DNA of 64,000 nt. Source: an uncultured Aquimarina sp. GTDB taxonomy: Bacteria > Bacteroidota > Bacteroidia > Flavobacteriales > Flavobacteriaceae. This document shows, piece after piece, positions 27,206 through 35,467 of the stretch. The notes below the pieces were generated by a model, which worked only from the letters and a program-made list of their open reading frames with translations, had not been told where the DNA came from and did no database searches. Both the position numbers and the translations under genes were made by a program. The DNA is taken from NCBI GenBank assembly GCA_947497175.1, contig CANMFM010000008.1:62001-126000 (forward strand), in the 5' to 3' direction. Every line of letters starts with the position of its first letter. Within the stretch, counting starts at the first letter, position 1.

Positions 27206-28831
27206 ATGAATAGCGTATCTTTTATTTTTGCTTTTGTTACCTCTATGCTTTTTGCTTTTGCACAACAACCACAGTTTACAAGGCAAGATACACTTCGTGG
27301 ATCCATTACACCCGAGCGCGAATGGTGGGATCTTACTTATTATCATCTTGATATCGCAGTAGATCCTGATACCAAATCCATCAAAGGTAAAAACACGATT
27401 CATTATAAAGTTTTAAAAAGCCATGATATACTACAAGTGGATCTGCAGCCTCCTTTAAAAATTGAAAGAGTACTTCAGAACAATAAGGAGTTAAAAGTTA
27501 TGTCTGAAGGAAATGCTCATTTTATCACACTGACAGCCCCTCAAAAAGAAAATGATGTTAATTCTATACAGGTTTTTTATAGCGGAAAACCCAGAGAAGC
27601 TGTTCGCGCACCTTGGGATGGAGGTATTTCCTGGAAAAAAGATAACAACGGGAACCATTTTATTGCTTCTTCTTGCCAGGGGCTTGGTGCAAGTGTATGG
27701 TGGCCTAACAAAGATCACATGTATGACGAGGTAGATAGTCTATTGATCAGCGTTACTGTACCAAAAAATTTGATGAATGTTTCTAACGGCCGTCTGCGCA
27801 AAGTGGAAGAACATGATAACAATACAAAAACGTTTCATTGGTTTGTTAGCAACCCCATAAACAATTATGGAGTAAATATTAATATAGGAGATTATGTTCA
27901 CTTTAAAGAGCAATACTCGGGCGAAAAAGGAACCCTGGATATGGATTATTATGTACTACGAGATAATCTTCAAAAAGCCAAAAAACAATTCGAAGATGCT
28001 CCTAAAATGATGAAAGCCTTTGAACATTGGTTTGGCCCTTACCCTTTTTATGAAGATAGCTTTAAGCTTGTCGAAGTTCCGTATTTAGGTATGGAACATC
28101 AAAGCTCTGTAACGTATGGTAATCAATATACAAACGGATACCTGGGAACCGATCTTTCGGGATCAGGATGGGGATTAAAATTTGATTTTATAATTATTCA
28201 TGAAGCGGGACACGAATGGTTTGCCAATAACATTACGTATAAAGATGCCGCAGATATGTGGATACATGAAGGTTTTACAGCCTATTCAGAAAATTTATTT
28301 TTGGATTATCATTTTGGTAAAAAAGCTGCCGAAGAATATGTAATCGGTACAAGAAGAAATATTCAAAATGATCGACCAATTATTGGTATCTATAATGTAA
28401 ATCATGAAGGATCTGGTGATATGTACTACAAAGGAGCAAATATACTACATACACTACGTCAACTTATTGAGGATGATGAAAAATGGAGGTCTGTTCTTAG
28501 AGGATTAAACTCAGAATTCTATCATCAAACTGTGACTACAAAACAAATTGAAGAATACATCAGCGCAGCGACCAAAATTGACCTGACCGAATTTTTTGAA
28601 CAATATCTGCGTACTACCAAAATCCCTACGTTAGAATATCATTTAGAAAAGGGCAAACTAAAATTTAGATACACCAATATCATCAAAAAGTTTGACATGC
28701 CAGTACGTCTTTTTGTTGATGATAACGCAAAATGGGTACAGCCAAATGCAGCATGGCAAACTCTAGACGTTACAGGAAATAAAGTAAGTATTGATCCTAA
28801 TTTTTATATAGATGTAAAACAACTAAAATAA
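27206..28831 (+). CDS. M1-family metallopeptidase
   Basis: 541 aa with signal peptide (about 1-20, FAFAQ). N-terminal beta domain (YYHLDIAVDPDTKSIKG), then zinc site HEAGHEW (H332, E333, H336) with third ligand E355 in IHEGFTAYSENLF, 19 residues after H336 as in M1 enzymes. The exopeptidase GAMEN-type motif is present as GMEHQSS (His where Asn is usual). A helical C-terminal segment is short, so this resembles the smaller bacterial M1 proteins. Likely a periplasmic aminopeptidase. It lies 16 bp after the symporter gene. Confidence 0.9.
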   Translation: MNSVSFIFAFVTSMLFAFAQQPQFTRQDTLRGSITPEREWWDLTYYHLDIAVDPDTKSIKGKNTIHYKVLKSHDILQVDLQPPLKIERVLQNNKELKVMSEGNAHFITLTAPQKENDVNSIQVFYSGKPREAVRAPWDGGISWKKDNNGNHFIASSCQGLGASVWWPNKDHMYDEVDSLLISVTVPKNLMNVSNGRLRKVEEHDNNTKTFHWFVSNPINNYGVNINIGDYVHFKEQYSGEKGTLDMDYYVLRDNLQKAKKQFEDAPKMMKAFEHWFGPYPFYEDSFKLVEVPYLGMEHQSSVTYGNQYTNGYLGTDLSGSGWGLKFDFIIIHEAGHEWFANNITYKDAADMWIHEGFTAYSENLFLDYHFGKKAAEEYVIGTRRNIQNDRPIIGIYNVNHEGSGDMYYKGANILHTLRQLIEDDEKWRSVLRGLNSEFYHQTVTTKQIEEYISAATKIDLTEFFEQYLRTTKIPTLEYHLEKGKLKFRYTNIIKKFDMPVRLFVDDNAKWVQPNAAWQTLDVTGNKVSIDPNFYIDVKQLK

Positions 28832-28838
28832 ATCCATT

Positions 28839-29204
28839 ATGTGTCCTAATTGTTTTGAAAAAGAATATGTTAGCTTTATCACATTAGAAAAATTTAATAC
28901 CTTCGAAAAAGAATTAAATAAGAAACTGGACCTAGAAAACGGATTGTTTTTTTCAAGGGTTATAACAAACCCCGAAGCCAATAGCACCTATAATATGTAT
29001 ACATGTGCCTCCTGTGACGAGAAGTGGTATTTATTACCTCATGATACCGCTAATCCCGGATTTTTTTTAGGCCAAGAAAACTACACTATCTTTTCGGATC
29101 AGGTAAATAAAATTAACAAAAAAACAAAATATCGAACCTATATTGGATGTCTTGTTATCTATATACTATTTGCAATAATAACCTATTTAATTCTTGAATA
29201 TTAA
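28839..29204 (+). CDS. Small zinc-ribbon-like membrane protein
   Basis: 121 aa, not recognised as a named family. Two Cys pairs, MCPNC at the N-terminus and CASC near residue 54, could bind one zinc. A single hydrophobic helix at the C-terminus (about residues 98-118) would anchor it. It lies 7 bp after the M1 gene and 6 bp before the arginase-family gene, so it is very probably in the operon. Confidence 0.7.
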   Translation: MCPNCFEKEYVSFITLEKFNTFEKELNKKLDLENGLFFSRVITNPEANSTYNMYTCASCDEKWYLLPHDTANPGFFLGQENYTIFSDQVNKINKKTKYRTYIGCLVIYILFAIITYLILEY

Positions 29205-29210
29205 CTACTT

Positions 29211-30017
29211 ATGAAAATCTATTTTCCGCAATGGCAAGGGTCTGGAAATGGTAGAAGTATTGAATCTGGAGCGAAAACAATTTTAAATTTCCTAAACGAT
29301 TCAGAGTATAGACAGATTCCTCTTTCTACTATAGCTGCCGGGAAAAATGGAGTACAAAAACATCAGATCAATAACTACGATGCTATTGTCGAGCAATTAA
29401 CGCATCTTAAAAAAGAGATAGAAATAACGCAACCGATGCAAATTCAAACCATTGGAGGTGACTGTGGATTAGAGATTGTTCCCGTTTCGTATCTACACCA
29501 AAAATATCCAAATCTCGGTATTATCTGGTTTGATGCACATGCCGATATCAATCGCCCCTGTGATTCGTCTAGTTGTAACTTTCACGGGATGCCTCTAAGA
29601 ACATTATTAGGTGAGGGAGAAGAAAACATGAATTCTCTTGTATCATCTACCATCCAAGCTTCTCAAATTCATTATATTGGGCTTAGAGATATAGATCCTG
29701 CAGAGCAAGAAAGAATCACTACGGGCAATATCTATGCATCAGCCAATACAGACACTAACAATTTGATTCATGTTTTAAAATCAAAAAACATATCGCATGT
29801 ATATCTACATTTTGATGTTGATTGTCTAGATCCCACAGAATATGATCAAACCTACTATAAAGTTCCTAAAGGTTTAAAAATTGAGGATGCAGAAGCGTGT
29901 ATTGTAATGTTGCAGAATAACTTTACCGTAGTTGGAACTAGTATTTTAGAATCGATAACCACAATTCCCTTAGAATTAAAACCTATAGAAAATATAATTA
30001 ATCTCTTAATGAAATAA
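29211..30017 (+). CDS. Arginase/agmatinase/formiminoglutamase-family hydrolase
   Basis: 268-aa ureohydrolase-fold enzyme expected to split a guanidino or similar C-N bond using two manganese ions. Metal motifs are IWFDAHADIN, FHGMPLRTLLG and LHFDVDCLDP. The first motif reads GGDCGLE, with Cys where GGDH places a metal ligand; some family members carry GGDC, but it weakens any assignment to classical arginase. ILESITTIPLELKPIENII closes the fold. It sits between a zinc-ribbon protein and a nitrilase in a compact run. The substrate is unknown. Confidence 0.85.
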   Translation: MKIYFPQWQGSGNGRSIESGAKTILNFLNDSEYRQIPLSTIAAGKNGVQKHQINNYDAIVEQLTHLKKEIEITQPMQIQTIGGDCGLEIVPVSYLHQKYPNLGIIWFDAHADINRPCDSSSCNFHGMPLRTLLGEGEENMNSLVSSTIQASQIHYIGLRDIDPAEQERITTGNIYASANTDTNNLIHVLKSKNISHVYLHFDVDCLDPTEYDQTYYKVPKGLKIEDAEACIVMLQNNFTVVGTSILESITTIPLELKPIENIINLLMK

Positions 30018-30024
30018 TCATCTT

Positions 30025-30951
30025 GTGAAAGTAAAAGTAGGTGTCGTTCAGGATAGTCCCGTATTTTTTAATAAAGACAAGACTATTGAAAAAATAGTAA
30101 ATATCACAAAAAAACACGCCAAGCTGGGGTGTGAACTTTTGGTATTTCCTGAATCCTTTATCCCGGGGTATCCAAGAGGGTTTTCTTTTGGTGCAAAAGT
30201 AGGAAGCAGAACCGATGAAGGCAGAAAACTGTATGCAGAATACTATAAAAACAGTATCGATCTCAAAAGCGAGGATCTTAAACTATTAGAAGAAGTATCA
30301 AAAGCAAATATGATATACCTGGTTATTGGTATCACCGAAAAACTAGATACTAACGGTAGTTTATACTGCTCAACGGTATATATTTCACCTACCGATGGAT
30401 TATTAGGGGTACACAGAAAAATAAAACCAACAGGGACAGAACGAATTATTTGGGGCGAAGCAAACGGAGAATCACTAGTTTCTTTTAAAACAAAAATTGG
30501 AAAATTAGGAGGACTTATTTGTTGGGAAAACTATATGCCTTTGGCAAGAATGTCTATGTATCAAAAAGGAGTTGAAATTTATATTGCTCCAACTGCAGAT
30601 TCTCGGGATCAATGGACAGCCACAATGCAACATATTGCGTTAGAAGGACGATGTTTTGTTTTAGGTTGCAATCAGTATTATACCAAATCGATGTATCCTG
30701 CACAATACCAACATTTAATAGATAATGAGGACGAAAATATTTGCCCAGGCGGTAGTATTATAGTTTCCCCAATGGGAAAAATAATAGCAGGACCTTTATT
30801 TGGTGAGCCCGGAGTTTTAACCGCCGAATTAGACCTGGAAGAAATCAATCAAAGCAAATTGGATTTTGATGTCATTGGCCACTATGCACGTAATGATATT
30901 TTTAATTTTACGGTTAAAGATCAACCCGAAATAAAAGCAGAAAAAAAATAA
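30025..30951 (+). CDS. Nitrilase-family carbon-nitrogen hydrolase
   Basis: 308 aa with the catalytic triad of the superfamily: E43 (VFPESFIPGYPRG), K134 (HRKIKPT) and C166 (GGLICWENYMPLAR). The CWEN motif and the IKPTGTER-WG context are those of true nitrilases (nitrile to acid and ammonia) rather than amidases. The start is GTG at 30025, giving MKVKVGVVQDSP at once. It is the last gene of a run with 7-16 bp gaps beginning at the LytS/LytTR pair. Confidence 0.9.
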   Translation: MKVKVGVVQDSPVFFNKDKTIEKIVNITKKHAKLGCELLVFPESFIPGYPRGFSFGAKVGSRTDEGRKLYAEYYKNSIDLKSEDLKLLEEVSKANMIYLVIGITEKLDTNGSLYCSTVYISPTDGLLGVHRKIKPTGTERIIWGEANGESLVSFKTKIGKLGGLICWENYMPLARMSMYQKGVEIYIAPTADSRDQWTATMQHIALEGRCFVLGCNQYYTKSMYPAQYQHLIDNEDENICPGGSIIVSPMGKIIAGPLFGEPGVLTAELDLEEINQSKLDFDVIGHYARNDIFNFTVKDQPEIKAEKK

Positions 30952-31008
30952 AGCAGCAACTACCTAAAAAAAACCTCAACACCTTCTTCTTTTCAAGAAT
31001 ATAGAACA

Positions 31009-31560
31009 ATGATAACTACTTCTCCCATCATAGAAACAAAAAGGCTGACATTACGACCTTTGGAAGATACGGATAGCGCTGCAATTCGGTTCTTGAGATC
31101 TGATCAAACGGTTAATCAATTTATTAAAAGGCCAAAGACAGATACCCTGCAAGATGCTTTAAATTTTATTGATAAAATTAAAAATGGGATACATCAAGGG
31201 GACTGGATATTCTGGGGGATCACTATAAAAAGTAATCTAAACGTAATTGGCACTATTTGTTTATGGAATTTTTCTGATGATCAAAAAATGGCAGAGATTG
31301 GATATGATTTGCATCCCAAACATCAACAAAAAGGTATAATGAGTGAAGCTTTGCAATCAATACTCAAGTACGGTTTTGAAACGTTACAGCTTGATCAGAT
31401 CGAAGCCTTTACTCATAAAGATAATCTGTCTTCAAAACATCTTTTGAAAAAAAACAATTTTAATCATATCGAAAACAGAATAGATAAAAACAATACGAAC
31501 AATATGATTTTTACTATTCATAAAAGCGATATCTCAGATAAAAAACATAATATGTTATGA
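31009..31560 (+). CDS. GNAT acetyltransferase, RimJ/RimL-like
   Basis: 183 aa. The N-terminus IETKRLTLRPLEDTDS, WGITIKSNLNVIGTICLW, AEIGYDLHPKHQQKGIMSEAL and the later EAFTHKDNLSSKHLLKKNNF are the successive motifs of the RimJ/RimL-type GNAT group, which acetylate protein N-termini or small amines with acetyl-CoA. It overlaps the next gene by 4 bp (ATGA). The target is unknown. Confidence 0.87.
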   Translation: MITTSPIIETKRLTLRPLEDTDSAAIRFLRSDQTVNQFIKRPKTDTLQDALNFIDKIKNGIHQGDWIFWGITIKSNLNVIGTICLWNFSDDQKMAEIGYDLHPKHQQKGIMSEALQSILKYGFETLQLDQIEAFTHKDNLSSKHLLKKNNFNHIENRIDKNNTNNMIFTIHKSDISDKKHNML

Positions 31561-32024
31561 AAAAAAAATTTGATATACGATACGCTATACTGGCAATCAC
31601 ACTACTATACAGCTTTCAGGATATGATTGCTCAAGACAATGAAGAACACATACTTTGGCAAAAAATCGATACATTTAATCAAGCGTTTAAAGAAGGTGAT
31701 ATTGAAGAACTTAAGTCGATGATAACAGAGAATTATCTTCATACGAATAGCACATCCAAACCTATTGATAAAAACACCTGGATCGCATATTTAGCCAAAA
31801 GAAAAAAAGACATAGCATCAGGAAATCTGGTAGTGCATCGTTATGAGATGCAAGAAAAATTTATGCGATTATACGACGATATGGCCATTATAAGTGCCAA
31901 AATAATTACCTCTAGCTCCAGAGATGGAAATTTAGTTGAAAACCAGTTTAGAGTTACAAATATTTGGGTAAAAGAAGAAAACAACTGGAAAAGAGCAGGA
32001 TTTCATGATGGCAAAATTAAATAG
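31557..32024 (+). CDS. Secreted SnoaL/NTF2-like (DUF4440-type) protein
   Basis: 155 aa with a signal peptide (about 1-24, MIAQD). The remainder fits a small NTF2-like cone: NQAFKEGDIEELKSMITENYLH, then VVHRYEMQEKFMRLYDDMAIISAKI, and RVTNIWVKEENNWKRAGFHDG at the end, which matches the DUF4440/SnoaL-like pattern. It is translationally coupled to the acetyltransferase before it. The role is unknown. Confidence 0.75.
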   Translation: MKKKFDIRYAILAITLLYSFQDMIAQDNEEHILWQKIDTFNQAFKEGDIEELKSMITENYLHTNSTSKPIDKNTWIAYLAKRKKDIASGNLVVHRYEMQEKFMRLYDDMAIISAKIITSSSRDGNLVENQFRVTNIWVKEENNWKRAGFHDGKIK

Positions 32025-32056
32025 GCCTTCTTTTACCCCTATAAATTAACATAGTC

Positions 32057-32085
32057 TTGTAGGCTTTTACTCATTGTTATATTTG
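32057..32085 (+). promoter_or_regulatory. Bacteroidota-type promoter
   Basis: TTG (32057-32059), an 18-bp spacer and TATATTTG (32078-32085) match TTG-N17-21-TAnnTTTG in full. It lies 86 bp before the acetyltransferase ATG at 32171. Confidence 0.65.
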
Positions 32086-32170
32086 AATACAATTAAAGAC
32101 ATTAGCAAGTTTCGGGTTGAAAAACCAAAACATAGTATTGATTTTTGCTCTATAATAGATACCACTCAAC

Positions 32171-32689
32171 ATGAATATTAAAAACTGTACGCCTCTTGAT
32201 ATTGACGAAATATTTCGCCTTTATAAAATAGCTTCAGACTATCAAAAAGCAAAGAAAACTGTGGTAGTCTGGCCAGAATTTGAAAGAACTCTTGTCGAAA
32301 CAGAAATTATCGAAAATCGCCAATGGAAACTAAGTATCGACAATACAATAGCATGTGTATGGGCTACCACCTTTAGCGATGAGCAAATTTGGGGAGCAAA
32401 AAACAAAGATGCCGCAGTATACATACACCGTATAGCCACCAATCCCGATTTTAGAGGTAATAATTTTATCGCTATTATCGTAGAATGGGCAAAAAAATAC
32501 GCCCAAAAACATCAGAAAGATTTTGTACGTTTAGATACACTGGGCGACAATAAGGGATTAATACAGCATTATACAAAATCAGGTTTTACTTTTCTAGGCA
32601 TGTTCGACTTAGAAAACACACAAGGACTCCCCGATCATTATCAAACTGCACCTGCCTGCTTGTTTGAGATTGACCTTACCACAGTATAA
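32171..32689 (+). CDS. GNAT-family acetyltransferase
   Basis: 172 aa. The acetyl-CoA-binding region is AVYIHRIATNPDFRGNNF, followed by IIVEWAKKYAQKHQKDFVRLDTLGDN and HYTKSGFTFLGMF, a standard GNAT order. It shares no close similarity with the RimJ-like protein at 31009. It has a full consensus promoter of its own. The acceptor is unknown. Confidence 0.83.
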   Translation: MNIKNCTPLDIDEIFRLYKIASDYQKAKKTVVVWPEFERTLVETEIIENRQWKLSIDNTIACVWATTFSDEQIWGAKNKDAAVYIHRIATNPDFRGNNFIAIIVEWAKKYAQKHQKDFVRLDTLGDNKGLIQHYTKSGFTFLGMFDLENTQGLPDHYQTAPACLFEIDLTTV

Positions 32690-32780
32690 ACGTTAAGCAT
32701 TTTTTTTAAAGAATATTTATAATACGAATACAACATCTCTTCAAAATTGCTATTTCAATCTTCTAGAGTAAACAAAACCA

Positions 32781-32980
32781 TTATTTTTCTTCCTGACGCT
32801 GTCGGGAGCCAAAAAAACCATTATTTTTCTTCCTGACACTGTCGGGAGCCAAAAAAACCATTATTTTTCTTCCTGACGCCGTCGGGAGCCAAAAAAACCA
32901 TAATTCTTCTTCCTGACGCCGTCGGGAGCCAAAAAAACCATTATTTTTCTTCCTGACGCTGTCGGGAGCCAAAACAATCA
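32781..32980. repeat. Five tandem 40-bp hairpin repeats
   Basis: Five head-to-tail units start at 32781, 32821, 32861, 32901 and 32941. Each holds a stem, TCCTGAC and GTCGGGA, around a 3-nt loop that reads GCT, ACT, GCC, GCC and GCT. T-rich sequence lies before the stem and an A tract after it. The stem bases do not change; differences fall in the loop and AT-rich spacer, and the last unit also drifts at its end. Each unit could form a terminator-like hairpin on the minus strand. An open frame on the minus strand here is an effect of the repeat. Confidence 0.9.
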
Positions 32981-33094
32981 TCAAAATCACTCCTGTACGC
33001 TACAAGAAGAAAAAAAATAGCATACTTACGGATTGCCGTAAAAATCCAATCTATCATTGTATTAGTTTAGTGGTATAACCATAAATATATTATC

Positions 33095-33790
33095 ATGATT
33101 AAAACCGTTTATTATTCGTACCTAAACCCGGAAAGCCTTATTACACTAGCTTATGAGTCTTTAAAAATTATTAAAACTAATCATCCAAAAGATATGGTAT
33201 TTGCAAAAAGCACCACTAGATTGGCAGATGCAATTAAAGAAGCAGAGTTAGCAGTAGGCAAAACTTCCAAAGAAAATTTGACAGATGAAGTATATCAGGC
33301 TGATGCTAATAGAGATACAACATTTATCGGATTTAAAAACCATATAGCCGCTGGTTTAAGAAGGCATCGTAATCCAGTATACCAAAAGGCCTGTGAAAAA
33401 ATCAATAACATCATCGAGAAATATGGCAGTAACGTATATAAATTACCTTATCCAGAGCAAAGTACAGCATTTAATTCTCTGTTAAATGAATTCAACACTC
33501 AAGAAATTAAGCCGTATCTGGAAGCCTCAAACTCAGTAGAATGGATAAATGAATTAGCCTTGGATCAGCAAGATTTTGACACCATATTTTTAAAACGTAA
33601 TACTGAAAAAGCTGCTGATAATTCAATTACCGATAAAGAAGCTCTTAAAGTACTAAAACCAGAGCTCAATAACTTTTATACACTTATTAATGCTTTTTAT
33701 ATTAATGGAAAAACTGAGTTAGAAACCACTATCAACGAGATCAATAGCACAATCGACAGAATAATGAATAGTGCAAAAAGGTCTAATTAA
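33095..33790 (+). CDS. Helical hypothetical protein (DUF6261-like)
   Basis: 231 aa, no signal peptide or membrane segment, predicted mainly helical. Features seen are YLNPESLITLAYESLKII, a central FIGFKNHIAAGLRRHRNP and repeated short helices to the C-terminus. It resembles the DUF6261 group found in Bacteroidota, but this is a memory-based call. It lies alone between the 40-bp repeat and a MITE-like element. Confidence 0.7.
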   Translation: MIKTVYYSYLNPESLITLAYESLKIIKTNHPKDMVFAKSTTRLADAIKEAELAVGKTSKENLTDEVYQADANRDTTFIGFKNHIAAGLRRHRNPVYQKACEKINNIIEKYGSNVYKLPYPEQSTAFNSLLNEFNTQEIKPYLEASNSVEWINELALDQQDFDTIFLKRNTEKAADNSITDKEALKVLKPELNNFYTLINAFYINGKTELETTINEINSTIDRIMNSAKRSN

Positions 33791-33810
33791 ATTACCTTAC
33801 ATCAAAAATA

Positions 33811-33941
33811 GGCTGCCTGAAAAGTCAATACTCTGTGTCAAACTGAGCTTGTCAACGTTCTACTGCTTTCGATTTTTAATCTGCCTTTGATAGAATGCCT
33901 TAGACTGACAGTTTTTAGTTTTTATTACTTTTCAGCCAGCC
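33811..33941. mobile_element. MITE-like non-coding element with 15-bp terminal inverted repeats
   Basis: GGCTGCCTGAAAAGT (33811-33825) and ACTTTTCAGCCAGCC (33927-33941) are inverted repeats matching at 14 of 15 positions. Inside lies a partial second layer, TGTCAAACTGAG against CTTAGACTGACA. The element is about 131 bp, has no gene and no clear target-site duplication. The inner CAAACTGAGCTTGTC resembles a sequence often scattered in bacterial genomes. It could be a decayed insertion-sequence derivative. Confidence 0.5.
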
Positions 33942-34010
33942 TTCAGTCTTTTTAATGATTTCAATACCTCATACATGAAGATTACCATAAACGTTAGAGG
34001 CTTATTTTAG

Positions 34011-34036
34011 TACTAAAAGATTCAAATCTTTTAGTA
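34011..34036. repeat. Perfect 26-bp palindrome
   Basis: TACTAAAAGATT and AATCTTTTAGTA are perfect 12-bp arms around CA. As RNA it can fold as 11 bp with a TCAA loop. It lies 165 bp before the esterase gene and could be an operator, or a terminator for the gene ending at 33790, although no clean T tract follows. Confidence 0.6.
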
Positions 34037-34201
34037 AATTATGTTTTCAGAAAAACACTTAAGATCTTATGATACTGTTGTTTAAAATCATAAATCTTTC
34101 GTTTTTTTACACTTTTCCCGTAATATTTAAGAAAATTTTCGCGGCTAATTAACAGATATACTATATTTTAGGGGCTCAAACACAATCATCAACCGCTACC
34201 A

Positions 34202-35467
34202 ATGAAACCTTATACTCTACTATGGGCCTGCTGTATAGTACTATTATCTATAACCATCAAAGCACAAACTAACTCGACCCCACTTGCTTATATAGATCAA
34301 CACACTCTTCGCTCAACGGCACTACAACAAGATGTTCCTATTCATGTTTATCTACCCGATACCTATGACAAAGCTTCAGATTTACATACTTATCCCCTGA
34401 TCATTTTATTAGAAAACGAATTCTTTTATCAGGTGACCGGTATGGTTAAGCATCTTAGTTCGGTGAGTAGTATGCCCGAAGCAATAGTGGTAAGTTTCCC
34501 CAATAATTTTGAAAAATTTTATGCTCCAAAAGTATATACGAACAAAAGTAGTTTTTGGTCTAAAAGCTGGAAACAAATGCCTTTTGATGGAGATCCTGAT
34601 GTGTTTACAACATTTTTAAAAGAAGAATTATTCGTATACCTTTCTAAGCAGTATCGCACTGCAGATTACAGAATGATAATCGGTACTTCGCTTACGGCTA
34701 CATTTGCTATGCACGCATTTTGTAAAACTCCAGATTTATTTCAGGCACATGTGGCCATTGCTGCCGGTAATATTTTAGCCATGGGGTATACGCCCGATAC
34801 AACGTTTATCGACGCTATTGCAGAACGTATAAAACAAAATCCCGATCGCAAGGCGCATTTGTATATAGCATGTGGTGATGCAGATATTATTTCTGATCCT
34901 GAAATAGGGAATAATTCAAAACTTTTGAAAGAACAACTAGCCGCGCTTCGATCAAAGAATCTAAAACTAAAAGCTGAAATATTTCCTAATGAGAGCCATT
35001 ATGGGGTTGTTTTACCAGCATTTATTTCGGCTATAGAAACTTTTTTTCCTAAAGAAAAGTGGAATCCTGATTATACTACCTTCGAGAAATCAACAGAACC
35101 TACCATAGCAACTATTGATGCATATTATCAAAATCTCTCTCAGGAGTATGGTTTTAGCGTTCTTCCTGTAGCAGAACGCTGGAACAGCGGAAACAGTCTT
35201 CAGGCAGTAGCCAATAGACTTCTTAGACAAAAACGATTTACTGAAGCTATCGAGGTGTATCGTAGACTAGCAGAATATCGCCCAAAATCACCAGAGGCGT
35301 TAAGTATTTTGGCATCAGCTCTCGAAGCTAATAATAATTTCAAAGAAGCATTAGCTACACAACAAAAAGCATTAGAAATTGCCAAGCAATACGATAGCGA
35401 CCATATGACCCATTATCAAGAGCATATGGCAGAAATAGAATCCAAGTTGGCAGCATCCAAAAAATGA
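34202..35467 (+). CDS. Secreted esterase-like alpha/beta hydrolase with C-terminal TPR-like repeats
   Basis: 421 aa with signal peptide (about 1-21, IKAQ). Residues 30-280 resemble the putative esterase family (PF00756): HVYLPDTYDKAS, YPLIILLENEFF, then IIGTSLTATFAMHAF, in which the nucleophile elbow reads GTSLT instead of GxSxG, and a late NESHYGVVLP with the probable catalytic His. Residues 335-410 form two TPR-like helix pairs (RFTEAIEVYRRLAEYRP, NFKEALATQQKALEIAK). It overlaps the next gene by 4 bp. Confidence 0.82.
   Translation: MKPYTLLWACCIVLLSITIKAQTNSTPLAYIDQHTLRSTALQQDVPIHVYLPDTYDKASDLHTYPLIILLENEFFYQVTGMVKHLSSVSSMPEAIVVSFPNNFEKFYAPKVYTNKSSFWSKSWKQMPFDGDPDVFTTFLKEELFVYLSKQYRTADYRMIIGTSLTATFAMHAFCKTPDLFQAHVAIAAGNILAMGYTPDTTFIDAIAERIKQNPDRKAHLYIACGDADIISDPEIGNNSKLLKEQLAALRSKNLKLKAEIFPNESHYGVVLPAFISAIETFFPKEKWNPDYTTFEKSTEPTIATIDAYYQNLSQEYGFSVLPVAERWNSGNSLQAVANRLLRQKRFTEAIEVYRRLAEYRPKSPEALSILASALEANNNFKEALATQQKALEIAKQYDSDHMTHYQEHMAEIESKLAASKK

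Noticed and set aside
32781-32980. Possible CRISPR array
   Set aside because: Units are directly adjacent 40-bp copies with no unique spacers and no cas genes nearby.
32781-32990. 69-codon minus-strand open frame with internal sequence repeats
   Set aside because: It is the translation of the 40-bp tandem repeat; a 40-bp unit without stops in one frame stays open by periodicity and has no sign of a real protein.
34077-34085. GTTGTTTAA, an 8 of 9 match to the LytTR half-site consensus
   Set aside because: No convincing partner 21 bp away on either side, and the neighbouring genes are not part of the chitin locus; single half-sites are expected by chance.
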